Source: Roseinatronobacter sp. S2 | Lineage (GTDB): Bacteria > Pseudomonadota > Alphaproteobacteria > Rhodobacterales > Rhodobacteraceae | Direction of reading: 5' to 3' | DNA: 64,000 nucleotides | Assembly: GCF_029581395.1 (NCBI RefSeq) | Contig: NZ_CP121113.1 | Coordinates: 2,352,001-2,416,000, forward strand | Part shown: in pieces, positions 26,954 through 36,639 of the stretch | How the letters are laid out: each line of letters starts with the position of its first letter | Numbering within the stretch: position 1 is the first letter of the stretch | Notes under the pieces: generated by a model | Databases searched by the model: none | What the model was told of the DNA's origin: nothing | What the model saw: only the letters and a program-made list of their open reading frames with translations | Made by a program: the position numbers and the translations under genes

Positions 26954-28261
26954 CTATTCCAGCCCTTCGGGTTGTCCCACCACCACGAAATGCAGCGCAT
27001 CCGCATCATACAGGCGCGCGGCCATGGCATTGACCTGATCCAGCGTCAAAGCGTCAATCAGGTCATTGCGGATATTGACATAATCAATGTCAAAGCCCTG
27101 ATACTGCATCGACGCCATGGTCGACGCAATCGCGGCATTACCGTCAAACCGCAGCGGGTAGGCCCCTGTCAGATAGGTCTGGATGCGCGACAGGTCTTCT
27201 TCAGTAATGCCGCTTTCGGCAATTCCCGCCCATTCCTCGCGCAGCAGATCGATCGCTGCCGCCGCGTTCACATTGTCGGTGGACATGCGCCCCTGATAGC
27301 TTTCGCCCAACAGACCAGAGGCCAGAAAACTGCCCACGCCATAAGTCAGGCCGCGCTGCACGCGCAGGCTTTCCATCAGCCTTGTGCCAAAACGGCCACC
27401 GCCAAACACTTCATTCACGACATAGGCGGTCAGGAAATCGGGGTCATCCCGGGCAATCCCGTCATGACCAAACGCAATCACCGATTGCGGGCCATCGAAG
27501 GGAATCACCTCTAGCCCTGCGGGGGCGGAAAATTCGGCGCGCTCGGGGATAGGGGCGCCCTGCTGCGGAATGCCCTCGAACAGCCGGTCGATCAGCCGCG
27601 CCAATTCATCCGCATCAATATCGCCCGCGGCCCCGATGAACACGCGGTCACGCGCAAACGCGCCCTGATGGGCGGCAAGCAGCGCGTCGACATCCAGCGC
27701 GGCCACGGTTTCCACGGCGCCATCACTGCCCCGTCCATAAGGGTGGCCCCCATAAGCGGCCTGTGCGAAAGCCCGCGAAGCCAGCGTGTTGGGGTCCAGC
27801 GCGTCACGGCGCAGTTTCGACAGCATCTGTCCGCGCACCCGTTCAACAGCATCCGCATCAAAGCGCGGGTCGGTCAGGGCCGCGCGCACATGGTCAATCA
27901 CATCATCCGCATCTTCGGTCAGAAACCGCACGGACACCGACACGGTATCGCGCCCGGCATCAAACCCGATGCGCGCGGCCAGTTCTTCGCTGCGCGCGGC
28001 GTATTCCTGCGCGTTCATGTCCCCTGCCCCTTCGGACAAAAGCGCGGTCATCAGGCTTGTTGCACCGGCGGTCGCATCGCTGTCCAGCGTAGCGCCACCC
28101 GCGAAGATCAATTCCAGCGCCACAAAGGGGATGCTGCGTTCCTCGACCAGCCATGCCTGCAACCCGGAGTCTGATGTGACAGGGGTAATGGACACTTCGG
28201 CGCGCAGGGGTGCGGCAAGGGCCAGGAACAGACCAAGGGTCAGGGCCAGCAAACGGGTCAT
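26954..28261 (-). CDS. M16-family peptidase homologue lacking the zinc motif
   Basis: The 435-residue secreted protein (signal peptide ending PLRA) has the M16 fold, but the HxxEH zinc-binding motif expected near residue 70 is replaced by [13 protein letters not shown]. It is therefore probably the non-catalytic partner of the protease encoded just upstream, as in two-subunit M16B enzymes. The arginine/tyrosine-containing [21 protein letters not shown] block of the C-terminal half is retained. Its start overlaps the upstream stop by four bases. Confidence 0.9.
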   Translation of the reverse strand: MTRLLALTLGLFLALAAPLRAEVSITPVTSDSGLQAWLVEERSIPFVALELIFAGGATLDSDATAGATSLMTALLSEGAGDMNAQEYAARSEELAARIGFDAGRDTVSVSVRFLTEDADDVIDHVRAALTDPRFDADAVERVRGQMLSKLRRDALDPNTLASRAFAQAAYGGHPYGRGSDGAVETVAALDVDALLAAHQGAFARDRVFIGAAGDIDADELARLIDRLFEGIPQQGAPIPERAEFSAPAGLEVIPFDGPQSVIAFGHDGIARDDPDFLTAYVVNEVFGGGRFGTRLMESLRVQRGLTYGVGSFLASGLLGESYQGRMSTDNVNAAAAIDLLREEWAGIAESGITEEDLSRIQTYLTGAYPLRFDGNAAIASTMASMQYQGFDIDYVNIRNDLIDALTLDQVNAMAARLYDADALHFVVVGQPEGLE

Positions 28262-29610
28262 TGTGTCACCTCCGATGTGCTGGTTGCAGTGGGCTGGGTC
28301 AGGTAGCCTGTGACCGAATTGCGGCGGTCCAGCAGCATCTGGCCTGCGGCGATCACATCCTCCCGCGTCACTGCGTCCAGCGCGTCCACCCAGCCATCAA
28401 TGTCATCGACGCCAAGCCCGACGGACAGGCCAACACCATATTGGCGCGCGCGGCCCTGCATGTCGTCAAGCGCGTATATTTCCGACGCCCTGATCTGATG
28501 GCGCACGCGGTCAAACTGCGCCTGATCAACGCCTTCTTCTAGAAAATCGGCCACGGCTGCATCAAGCGCTGCTTCTGCGTCTTTCAGCGTGACGCCCTCT
28601 ACCGGCGCAATTCCAAGGCTGAAGGTGCCATAATCGCGCGCCATTCCGTTGTAACCCGCCCATGCTTGCAACGCGATGCCCTGTTCAAAATTCAGGGTTC
28701 GTTCCAGAACCGATGTGGTGGAACTGCCGCCCAGAAGTGCTGCCAGCATTTGCAGCGCCGCTGCCTGCGACTGATCGCCCGCGCGGCGTACAGGGGCCAG
28801 ATACATGCGGTTGACATAGGGCGTGCCCACGCGCGCATCTTCAAACCGCAGGCGGCGTTCTGCCAGATGTGGGGGTTCCATAGTGCGCGACACGGGCGCG
28901 ATGGCCGGGTTAGGCAACACAGGTCCATAAATCTGCTGCGCCATTTCCAGTGCATCGCCGGTGTCCACATCCCCTGCAATCACCAGAATGGCGTTGTTCG
29001 GGCCATAATGCTGATCGTAAAAATCCATCGCATTCTGACCGGTCAGGGTTTCCATCTCATGGCGCCAGCCGATGATCGGAATGCCGTAGGGGTGCGATTT
29101 ATACAGCGCGGCCATCATGCTTTCGTTGAACTGCCCGCCCACGCGGCTTTCCAGCACCTGCCCGCGTTCTTCCAAAATGACGGCGCGTTCGGGCAACCAG
29201 TCATCTTCGGTGAAGGACAGGTTTGCCATACGGTCCGCTTCCATCTGCATCATCAATTCCAGCCGGTCGGACGCCACACGCTGGAAATAGCCGGTGTAAT
29301 CCCAGCTGGTGAAGGCATTGTCGCGCCCGCCATTGGCCTCGACCACGCGGGAAAATTCGCCCGATTCCATGGTGTCGGTGCCCTTGAACATCAGGTGTTC
29401 CAGAAAATGCGCGATGCCCGATTGCAGCGGCGGCTCATCTGCCGCGCCGACCTTGTACCACACCATATGCACGACAACCGGCGCGCGGCGGTCCTCAATA
29501 ACGACGACCTCCAGTCCATTCTCGAATGTGGTGTGGGTTACAGGTTCGGCGCTTGCGGCACGCAGCGCCAACAGGCCGATCACGACGAAAGCTGTCAGAC
29601 GGAAAAACAT
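28258..29610 (-). CDS. M16-family zinc metalloprotease (catalytic subunit)
   Basis: The 450-residue secreted protein has a signal peptide ending SAEP and the zinc motif HFLEHLMFKGT (HxxEH), with the third metal-binding Glu further on in LEERGQVLESR. M16B peptidases degrade peptides in a clamshell chamber, probably periplasmic here. The start at 29610 (MFFRLTAF) gives a proper signal peptide; an extension upstream would bury it. It forms an operon with the inactive partner. Confidence 0.94.
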   Translation of the reverse strand: MFFRLTAFVVIGLLALRAASAEPVTHTTFENGLEVVVIEDRRAPVVVHMVWYKVGAADEPPLQSGIAHFLEHLMFKGTDTMESGEFSRVVEANGGRDNAFTSWDYTGYFQRVASDRLELMMQMEADRMANLSFTEDDWLPERAVILEERGQVLESRVGGQFNESMMAALYKSHPYGIPIIGWRHEMETLTGQNAMDFYDQHYGPNNAILVIAGDVDTGDALEMAQQIYGPVLPNPAIAPVSRTMEPPHLAERRLRFEDARVGTPYVNRMYLAPVRRAGDQSQAAALQMLAALLGGSSTTSVLERTLNFEQGIALQAWAGYNGMARDYGTFSLGIAPVEGVTLKDAEAALDAAVADFLEEGVDQAQFDRVRHQIRASEIYALDDMQGRARQYGVGLSVGLGVDDIDGWVDALDAVTREDVIAAGQMLLDRRNSVTGYLTQPTATSTSEVTQ

Positions 29611-29759
29611 AGGATGCGCATACCTTTGGGTCAGAAAAACTGCTGTGGTGCAGAAACTACTGCCGCCGGGCACAGGTTCAAGGGGGTCAACGCGGTTGTT
29701 ACCGCGTCAGCCCCGACAGAGCGTGTGTGCAAAGCGTCCCGAACCGTGAAAGGCGCAGA

Positions 29760-30293
29760 TCAGTTTTCCAGCAATTCGCGCGGCGGTGCAGTGGGCGTGC
29801 GTGCGCCTGCGCGCCGCCAACGATCCAGCTCGGCGTATTTGTCCAGCCACATATGTTCATAGGCGTCATAATAGACATTCACGCCAAAAACACGTTCCAG
29901 CAGCCTGCCGCGATTGCGCTGGCGATGTTCCAGATCTTCGGCGGCAAGTTGCGCGCGAATATCGCCGCTGCGCCCGAAACGACTGGCATAATTGACAATG
30001 CCGCCATCAGCCGCACCCGGATTTAGCGCAGCCGCAGGGCTGCCGCCCAAGGCGCGCGCGACATCTGCGCGCGGTTGCGGATCGACACGGTTGCCACCGC
30101 CGGGATTGGGCGTGGGCAAGGCTGCCAGATCATCGGGCATTTCCAGCGGTAATGTGGGCAGGATTGCGAATTCATCAGGGCCGCGATCCTGCGCGCCTGC
30201 ATGCATCAAAATGGGATCACTTGAATCCGAGCAGGCCCCCAATGCCAGCACGGACGCGCCAAGGGCTGCAAAAACCACCTGCCTGACTGCCAT
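29760..30293 (-). CDS. bamF: BamF (DUF3035) outer-membrane assembly lipoprotein
   Basis: The 177-residue protein has a lipoprotein signal peptide with lipobox LGAC at residues 18-21 and a DUF3035 domain with DEFAILPTLPLEMPDDLAALP, cut here to EFAILPTLPLEMPDDLA. In alphaproteobacteria this family is the BamF component of the barrel-assembly machine. The ATG at 30293 follows AAGGGGG. It lies between lspA, which would process its signal peptide, and the M16 pair, all on one strand. Confidence 0.85.
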   Translation of the reverse strand: MAVRQVVFAALGASVLALGACSDSSDPILMHAGAQDRGPDEFAILPTLPLEMPDDLAALPTPNPGGGNRVDPQPRADVARALGGSPAAALNPGAADGGIVNYASRFGRSGDIRAQLAAEDLEHRQRNRGRLLERVFGVNVYYDAYEHMWLDKYAELDRWRRAGARTPTAPPRELLEN

Positions 30294-30389
30294 TCCGACC
30301 CCCTTCAATCCAACACTTCGCGCTTGGTCTTAGCGCATTCCAATCGTAACGTCACGCCCTGTCGCAGCCCCAAAGCACAAATTCGCGCC

Positions 30390-30878
30390 TTACTCTGTCC
30401 GCCTGCCCTTTTCACTGCGGCCCGCGAACACGATCAACCCGAAAGCGCCCGCAAAAACCGCAACATCAGCAATGTTGAAAGAATACGGATTTTGCAGACC
30501 ACAACAAGACATGTTGATGAAATCAGCAACCGCGCCCCAACGCAACCGGTCAATAACATTGCCCAAAGCCCCGCCAATCAGCAAACCGGCAGAAACCTGC
30601 ATCCATTTGCGCGCCCCGTCACGGCGCACCCAAATCCATACCCATGTGCAAATCGCCAGCGCAATCGCAATCAAAACCGCGCGGGCCGCCCAGCTTCCTG
30701 AACTGAACAGCCCGAAATTTATGCCGGTATTCCACGCCATCGCAAAATTCAGATAGGGGTCGAACACAGGGATGAACAGGCGTTGGTCCAACCCCATGAC
30801 GTTTACCACGGCCCATTTGCTGGCCTGATCGGCCACCAGAATAACGGCCAGAACCCCGATTGCGATGCGCATACCCAT
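30390..30878 (-). CDS. lspA: Lipoprotein signal peptidase (signal peptidase II)
   Basis: The 162-residue inner-membrane protease has four membrane segments and the two catalytic aspartates in GNVIDRL and NIADVAV. It cleaves prolipoproteins before the lipidated cysteine. The gene starts nine bases after purH; ATG 30872 is an alternative start. Confidence 0.96.
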   Translation of the reverse strand: MGMRIAIGVLAVILVADQASKWAVVNVMGLDQRLFIPVFDPYLNFAMAWNTGINFGLFSSGSWAARAVLIAIALAICTWVWIWVRRDGARKWMQVSAGLLIGGALGNVIDRLRWGAVADFINMSCCGLQNPYSFNIADVAVFAGAFGLIVFAGRSEKGRRTE

Positions 30879-30886
30879 GGCCCCGT

Positions 30887-32476
30887 TCAGTGCCGGAAAT
30901 GGCGTTGGCCGGTAAAGACCATGGCAAGGCCCGCCTCATCTGCGGCGGCGATGACGTCATCATCACGCATTGACCCGCCCGGCTGGATAATCGCGCGCGC
31001 ACCTGCGGCGGCTGCGGCCAGAAGCCCGTCCGCGAAGGGAAAAAACGCATCTGACGCCACGACAGACCCTTGCGTCAACGGTGCATCCAGACCCAGCGCT
31101 TCAGCCATGTCCTGCGCCTTGCGCGCGGCAATGCGTGACGAATCAACACGGCTCATCTGGCCCGCCCCCACGCCCACGGTCGCGCCATCCTTCACATAAA
31201 CGATGGCATTGGATTTGACATGCTTGGCCACTTTCCACGCAAACAGCAGATCGGCCAGTTCCGCATCGGTGGGGGCGCGTTTGGTCACCACCTTCAGATC
31301 ATCCGGGCCGATCATGCCATTGTCGCGATCCTGCACCAGGAACCCGCCGGATACCTGCTTGAACGCAAGCCCGCCAAGGGCCGGATTGGCCAGCCCCTTG
31401 GTTGTCAGCAGGCGCAGGTTCTTCTTGGTGGCGAAATGGTCAATCGCGGCCTGATCGGCGGCAGGCGCAATCACCACTTCGGTCAGTATACCGGTGATCG
31501 CCTTGGCGGTGTCCAGATCCAGCTTCATGTTCAGCGCAATAATCCCGCCAAATGCCGATGTCCGGTCACAATCATAGGCGCGCGCATAAGCTTCCGCCAA
31601 ACTCGCCCCGCGCGCAACGCCACAAGGGTTTGCGTGCTTGATGATGGCGCAGGCAGGCCCATCGGATGGCGCAAACTCCGACACCAGTTCAAAGGCTGCA
31701 TCCGTGTCGTTGATGTTGTTATAGCTTAATTCCTTGCCCTGATGCTGGGTGGCCGTGGCCACGCCGGGCCTGTCGGACCCGTCACGGTAAAACGCCGCCG
31801 TCTGATGGGGGTTTTCGCCATAGCGCAGGGTTTGCGCCAATGCGCCGGCAAATGCACGGCGGCGCGGGGCTGCATCGTCAATTGCGCCAGCCATCCATGT
31901 GGACACTGCCGCGTCATAGGCGGCGGTGCGCGCATAGGCGCGTTGCGCCTGCTTGCGCCGAAAGGTCAGCCGCGTCTTGCCGTCCTGCGCGTCCAGTTCG
32001 GACAGCAGCGGCATGTAATCTTCGGGGTCGGTCACGACAGTCACGAAATCATGGTTCTTGGCGGCGGCGCGAATCATTGCGGGGCCGCCAATGTCGATAT
32101 TCTCGATGGCTTCACCATAGCTTGCGCCGCGCGCCACTGTCGCTTCAAACGGATACAGATTGACCACCAGCAGATCGATCGCCTTGATCCCGTGCGCCAC
32201 CATTGCACCAACATGCGCTTCATCATTGCGCAGCGCCAGCAAGCCCCCATGAACGCCCGGATGCAGGGTTTTCACGCGCCCGTCCATCATTTCAGGAAAA
32301 CCGGTCAGGTCCGACACATCCTGCACAGCAAGCCCCGCTTCGCGCAAAGCGCGCGCCGTGCCGCCGGTGGACACAAGCTCCACCTTGCGCGCAGCCAGCG
32401 CCTTGGCCAGATCAATAAGGCCGGTCTTGTCGGAAACGGATATCAACGCGCGTTTCAGCGGGGCAAGGTCAGTCAT
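30887..32476 (-). CDS. purH: Bifunctional AICAR transformylase / IMP cyclohydrolase
   Basis: The 529-residue enzyme catalyses the last two steps of IMP synthesis. The N-terminal cyclohydrolase has [17 protein letters not shown] and STGGTARAL; the C-terminal transformylase has ECL-type KHANPCGVA and the terminal block RHFRH. The ATG at 32476 has AAGGATG upstream at proper spacing; the ATG at 32488 sits directly on AAGG. It heads the purH-lspA-bamF-M16 run. Confidence 0.98.
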   Translation of the reverse strand: MTDLAPLKRALISVSDKTGLIDLAKALAARKVELVSTGGTARALREAGLAVQDVSDLTGFPEMMDGRVKTLHPGVHGGLLALRNDEAHVGAMVAHGIKAIDLLVVNLYPFEATVARGASYGEAIENIDIGGPAMIRAAAKNHDFVTVVTDPEDYMPLLSELDAQDGKTRLTFRRKQAQRAYARTAAYDAAVSTWMAGAIDDAAPRRRAFAGALAQTLRYGENPHQTAAFYRDGSDRPGVATATQHQGKELSYNNINDTDAAFELVSEFAPSDGPACAIIKHANPCGVARGASLAEAYARAYDCDRTSAFGGIIALNMKLDLDTAKAITGILTEVVIAPAADQAAIDHFATKKNLRLLTTKGLANPALGGLAFKQVSGGFLVQDRDNGMIGPDDLKVVTKRAPTDAELADLLFAWKVAKHVKSNAIVYVKDGATVGVGAGQMSRVDSSRIAARKAQDMAEALGLDAPLTQGSVVASDAFFPFADGLLAAAAAGARAIIQPGGSMRDDDVIAAADEAGLAMVFTGQRHFRH

Positions 32477-32501
32477 CGGTGAAGGCATCCTTGGTCAGAT
32501 C

Positions 32502-34205
32502 TTACAGTTCAGGCACAGCCAGCGGGTTTTCCTGCATCGTATCGCGCAGGGCAATCGGGGTGTCCTGCGCTTTTGCAACAACCCAGTTCACCTGGCTGGT
32601 ATAGTCTTGTGCGCGCAAGGACAACACGATCTGAAGACTTGCGCGCGGTTTCAGGCGGGCTTTTTCCAGATAGACCGACGGCGCAAGCGTCAGGGCATGG
32701 CCATCAGCGCGAAACACCCAGATTTCGCCCGACCGCAGCACAATGGACACCGCCATGCCGTTCATGTCGACCGAGGCATCGACTTCGGGGTGCAGGTGAA
32801 ACCGCAGGCTATAGGCAATACCCGCGCCGCGCGTGCGCGCCAGTACATCATCGAACCGCTTGCGCGCCGCGCGCCCGCTGGACAACAGCATATCCTCGCC
32901 GCTCAGGACGCGGCCATCTGCCGACAGGTCCAGAAAGCGCGTATGCTCCAGCCCGTGTGTGTCCAGATAGCCGTCATGCGACAGCGCGACCGCGCGCGAA
33001 TAGGACGTATGGCGAAAATCGCAGCCCACGTTGCGCGGCCCGTCCGTCAGCTTCAGGCGGTTGCGGTCCGTGCCCATGAACCGGGCCGAGGAATAGCCGT
33101 CAATCGACAGGGTTGAATGCGACGCACTTGCACGACTGGCGCGCTGCCAGTCCACCCCCAGACTGGTGCCGTCGCCGCATGACACCACCACCGGACGCCG
33201 GTTCGATGTCAATTCAAACGCCAGCGTCGAGGCATGCGCGCGCCCGGGCGCCGCACCAACCGGCGGCGGGGCTGCATCAACAATCACTGTGCTGCGCCCC
33301 GCAGACAGCCGCGCAAACCCCATAACCTGCCCTGCGGGGCCTTTGGGTGGCATCGGGTTCAGGGTGTCATGCACCGCCAGCGCGGCCACCAGATCGGCCT
33401 CATTTCCGCGCCCGCCACCGTGAAACCGCGCAAGCCCGCCATCGGCGTGGCGCAACATGCGCAGCGCAGCCGCCACACGCACCAGAAGCCCCAGCATTCG
33501 GGGGTCGGGTGCGCGGCCCTGTTCATCCAGCGCCTGCGCCGCCCATGACAGCAGCACGAAGATCTGCAACAGATCTTCTGGACTGCGCGTGGCAATGCCG
33601 CCATCCTTGCCAATCTGGCGATCACAATCGGCAATCAACGCACGCGCGGTAGGCTCTATGCGCCGCTCCCATCCTTCCAGCGACAGGGCCGCAAACAACA
33701 AGCCAGCATGCGCCGTAATGCGCGGCAACCCCGGCGCCGCCTTGCCCGCGCGGCGCGCAAGAAACGCGGCATGATGCGACAGCGCACGCAGGAAACGGTC
33801 CTGAAAGGGCTTTTCCTGCCCTTGCATCAGCATCACGGCATGGGTCAGCCAGTTCATCAACCGCCGCCCCGCCACACCCGCGCCCCAACCTGGGCCACGC
33901 CCGCGCCCATAGCGTTCCAGCCAGTCTGCAAGGCCCGTCTGCCCCAGTTTGCGCGCATTCTGGTCGCCCACGGCCGCAAGATCATCCAGCCAGTCGAACC
34001 CATGCAACGCATCGACAGCAGCGCCCGATATGGCCCTGAACGGCACGGCACCGTCGGATTTCAGCAATTCGCCCGCCATCAGGAAATTTCCCGCAAGCAT
34101 TTGCTTGCCGCGCGCGAATTGCCCTGTGCCACGCGGTTGCGGATGCGCGACCAGCGCCGTTACAGGCTGCCCGCGCGCCAGCAACCGGGCGGCAAGACGG
34201 TCCAT
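32502..34205 (-). CDS. Heparinase II/III-family protein
   Basis: The protein of about 567 residues has an N-terminal alpha-toroid part (with RWLMNW-like GRRLMNWLTHAVML) and a C-terminal heparinase II/III beta domain with ASHSTLSIDGYSSARF. Members are polysaccharide lyases, but many proteobacterial copies beside purH or rsmB are uncharacterised and no sulphated-glycan cluster is present. No signal peptide is seen, arguing for cytoplasmic substrates. The start is uncertain: ATG 34205 fits relatives, and a GTG at 34247 would add 14 residues. Confidence 0.8.
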   Translation of the reverse strand: MDRLAARLLARGQPVTALVAHPQPRGTGQFARGKQMLAGNFLMAGELLKSDGAVPFRAISGAAVDALHGFDWLDDLAAVGDQNARKLGQTGLADWLERYGRGRGPGWGAGVAGRRLMNWLTHAVMLMQGQEKPFQDRFLRALSHHAAFLARRAGKAAPGLPRITAHAGLLFAALSLEGWERRIEPTARALIADCDRQIGKDGGIATRSPEDLLQIFVLLSWAAQALDEQGRAPDPRMLGLLVRVAAALRMLRHADGGLARFHGGGRGNEADLVAALAVHDTLNPMPPKGPAGQVMGFARLSAGRSTVIVDAAPPPVGAAPGRAHASTLAFELTSNRRPVVVSCGDGTSLGVDWQRASRASASHSTLSIDGYSSARFMGTDRNRLKLTDGPRNVGCDFRHTSYSRAVALSHDGYLDTHGLEHTRFLDLSADGRVLSGEDMLLSSGRAARKRFDDVLARTRGAGIAYSLRFHLHPEVDASVDMNGMAVSIVLRSGEIWVFRADGHALTLAPSVYLEKARLKPRASLQIVLSLRAQDYTSQVNWVVAKAQDTPIALRDTMQENPLAVPEL

Positions 34206-34369
34206 GAACCCGACCGGAAGGGTGCCTGTCGTGGAAAACTGCGTCACTGGGAACCGGACCTGTCTGGAATCATAATCATAATTCGGCGGGGTTTACTGCG
34301 GCGCAGAATAACCCACAAGCGAAGGTTTTGTCAGCCTTTGCGCGCAAGTCTTGCGGGTCGCAAGGCAAA

Positions 34370-35659
34370 TTACCCCATATGTTGCAAAACTATCATATAG
34401 AACCCGTCCATGCCGCCCAATTCCTGCCAATAATCAGGGCGTGTGCGAATGCCCCCCTCAGGGGTGCGCCAGTCATCGGGCACGCCGGGCAGATCAACGC
34501 GTATCGCCTGAACATTGTGGCGGGTCATGGCGGCGGTGGCCTGCGCGTCGCCCTCGTCCGGCAGCAGCGAGCAGGTGCAATACACCACCCGCCCGCCTGC
34601 GCGCAAAAGGCCCTGCGCGGGGTCCAGCACACGGTCCAGAAGCTGCGCCTGCAAGGTGCACAGCGCCTTGACATCGGCGCGGCTGCGCAGATGGGGCACT
34701 TCCGGATGACGCCGTATGGTGCCCGTGGCCGAACAGGGTGCATCCAGCAAGATCGCGTCAAAGGGTGCGTCTGGCGTCCAGTGCAGCGCATCGCCCTGCG
34801 CCACATCTGCCACAAGCCCCGTGCGCGCCAGATTTTCGCGCAACCGCACCAGTCGCGGGCCGGACATGTCCAGCGCGCACACCCTCGCCCCGCCTGCGGC
34901 AAGTTGCATGGCCTTGCCCCCAGGGGCTGCGCATATGTCCAGCACCGACAGGCCCTGCACAGCACCCAGCAAACGCGCAGGCAGGCTGGCGGCGGCGTCC
35001 TGAACCCACCATGTGCCGCCATCATAGCCCGGCAAGGCGCTGACCTGCCCTGCCTGATGCAGCCGCAGGCTGCCAGTGGGCAACAGCTGTGCGTCCAGCC
35101 CTTCGGGCAGGGTGGACGGGTCGCGCAGGGTCAGATCAAGCGGTGCAGGCTGTTGATGCGCGGCCTCGATCGCTTGGGTGACGGGCGTGCCATAGGCGTT
35201 TTGCAGCGCACCGCGCAGCCATGCAGGCAGGCGCGGCACAGGGGTTTGCGCCCAGTCCTGTGCCGTATGCTGTGCCATCTGGCGCAGAACCGCATTCACC
35301 AATCCTGTCAATTTAGGCTCGTTCGCCCAGCCGCGCGTCAGCGCAACCGCATCATTGATCACCCCATGCGCAGGCGCCCCCAACGCCAGCATTTCAACAC
35401 ATGCAAGGTGCAGCACCCACGCCACGCGGTCCGGCGGGGATTTGCGCAAGGCGCGGCGCAACAGATGATCGGCGCGGCCCGTCTGGCGCAGCGTTTCCTG
35501 CGCCAGCCTTGCGGCGCGCGCGCGCCCGTCCGGCGGCAGGGCCGCGAAGCTGTCTTGCGGCGCGACACGCGCATCCGACAGGCTGCGGCGCTGCTCATAT
35601 ACTGCGGCGATCAGGTCTAATGCGGCGGTGCGCGGCGCAACTGTGGCAGATTGGGGCAT
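34370..35659 (-). CDS. rsmB: 16S rRNA (cytosine-C5)-methyltransferase RsmB-like
   Basis: The 429-residue protein has an N-terminal NusB-like domain (residues 10-130) and a Rossmann methyltransferase domain with LDICAAPGGKAMQLA (AdoMet), DAPCSATGTIRRHPE (motif IV cysteine) and VYCTCSLLPDEG (catalytic cysteine of motif VI). RsmB methylates C967 of 16S rRNA. It is divergent from the SDHAF4-like gene with 50 bp between. Confidence 0.95.
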   Translation of the reverse strand: MPQSATVAPRTAALDLIAAVYEQRRSLSDARVAPQDSFAALPPDGRARAARLAQETLRQTGRADHLLRRALRKSPPDRVAWVLHLACVEMLALGAPAHGVINDAVALTRGWANEPKLTGLVNAVLRQMAQHTAQDWAQTPVPRLPAWLRGALQNAYGTPVTQAIEAAHQQPAPLDLTLRDPSTLPEGLDAQLLPTGSLRLHQAGQVSALPGYDGGTWWVQDAAASLPARLLGAVQGLSVLDICAAPGGKAMQLAAGGARVCALDMSGPRLVRLRENLARTGLVADVAQGDALHWTPDAPFDAILLDAPCSATGTIRRHPEVPHLRSRADVKALCTLQAQLLDRVLDPAQGLLRAGGRVVYCTCSLLPDEGDAQATAAMTRHNVQAIRVDLPGVPDDWRTPEGGIRTRPDYWQELGGMDGFYMIVLQHMG

Positions 35660-35709
35660 GAACGGTTTCTTGTCCTTTGGTATAATCGGCGTATATCAGG
35701 AATAGGAAT

Positions 35710-35949
35710 ATGACAAGCAGGCCCCACATGCCCCCGATTGACCCCAAAGACACTGCCCCCGCCCCCCGGACCGAAGCAGAGCGCCGCGCCGAATTGCCGC
35801 TGGCCGCACAGCGCGCATTGGCCGAAGCAGAAGCGCGCCGCGCCAGCACGCCAGACCTCGACCGCCCCCGCGAACTGGGCGGGCGCAAGGGACCGGAACC
35901 CGTGCGCTATGGCGATTGGGAGAAAAAGGGCATCGCCGTCGATTTCTGA
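35710..35949 (+). CDS. SDHAF4/DUF1674 succinate dehydrogenase assembly-factor homologue
   Basis: The 79-residue protein has a disordered Ala/Arg-rich N-terminal half and the conserved C-terminal DUF1674 signature ELGGRKGPEPVRYGDWEKKG. The mitochondrial homologue SDHAF4 assists maturation of the flavoprotein subunit of complex II. The ATG at 35710 is preceded by AGGAATAGG; ATG 35728 is an alternative. No sdh genes are adjacent. Confidence 0.9.
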   Translation: MTSRPHMPPIDPKDTAPAPRTEAERRAELPLAAQRALAEAEARRASTPDLDRPRELGGRKGPEPVRYGDWEKKGIAVDF

Positions 35950-36215
35950 GCGCTTGTGGCGGAAAGACGGCAACAGGTTCTCTGCGTCGCAAGCATGCGG
36001 TATCAAAAGGTCGGAATGCGATGCAGGCACGTTTTGAACACGGCTTGCGCATCCGCCCATCGGCAGGCGGATTACGCTTTCCCGTTTGACGACGGCCGCA
36101 TAGTGCAGGTTTTGCTGTTTCGCGCGTCGCGGGCGAATGCGCCCCACAGCACCGGACGCGTTGCCAGTTTTATCGCTAAGCATTGCCTTGGCCGCCACGG
36201 TGGGCGCATATATAC

Positions 36216-36440
36216 AAGGCTGCCTTATGGGGACGTCGACATATACACCAAGCCCGCGCCATCGGTGGGCCTGGAACTGCCGATCCACCGTTATATGAAT
36301 ACAATTTATGCGGGCTGCATACTCCTGCGTTCAAAGGCTTGAACTGTCGTCTGGGTAATCGGCAGGCCGTGGGACGGCCCACCGATGGCGCGGCGGCCTT
36401 CGGCCTCGATTCCGCACCTTTGCGCGTCCCCTACAGGCCA
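36216..36440 (-). repeat. MITE-like intergenic repeat, copy D (inverted, one degraded end)
   Basis: The copy is in the reverse orientation. It keeps the long inverted repeat, including GCGCCATCGGTGGG near 36257 and CCCACCGATGGCGCG near 36378, and the right end CTACAGGCCA, but the left end is decayed. It lies in the 690-bp gap between the convergent SDHAF4-like and rpoH genes. In 35950-36215 and 36593-36639 I see no gene. Confidence 0.8.
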
Positions 36441-36490
36441 CACCCCCCGCAAGCGCGACGGTCTGTTCAGATCAGCCGCCACGACCCGCT

Positions 36491-36592
36491 AGAGCATATA
36501 ACGTTCATTCGCATTCACGAGTCATGCTCTAACTTATTGATTTCGCATGTTCGAGAAGCACAAAACCGGTTCCCACTTTTGAGCAACATGCT
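36491..36592 (+). repeat. 104-bp AGAGCAT intergenic repeat, copy 1
   Basis: This sequence is about 94 percent identical to 46663-46766. It starts AGAGCATATAACGTTC, contains ATGCTCT inverted repeats and the core AAAACCGGTTCCCACTTTT, and ends in AACATGCT. Similar cores are, as I recall, dispersed in other alphaproteobacterial genomes. It lies between copy D and the 3' end of rpoH. Confidence 0.85.
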
Positions 36593-36639
36593 TGTATTCA
36601 GGGCCGCGTCACGCCCGAATAAGCCGGACCGCACGACGG

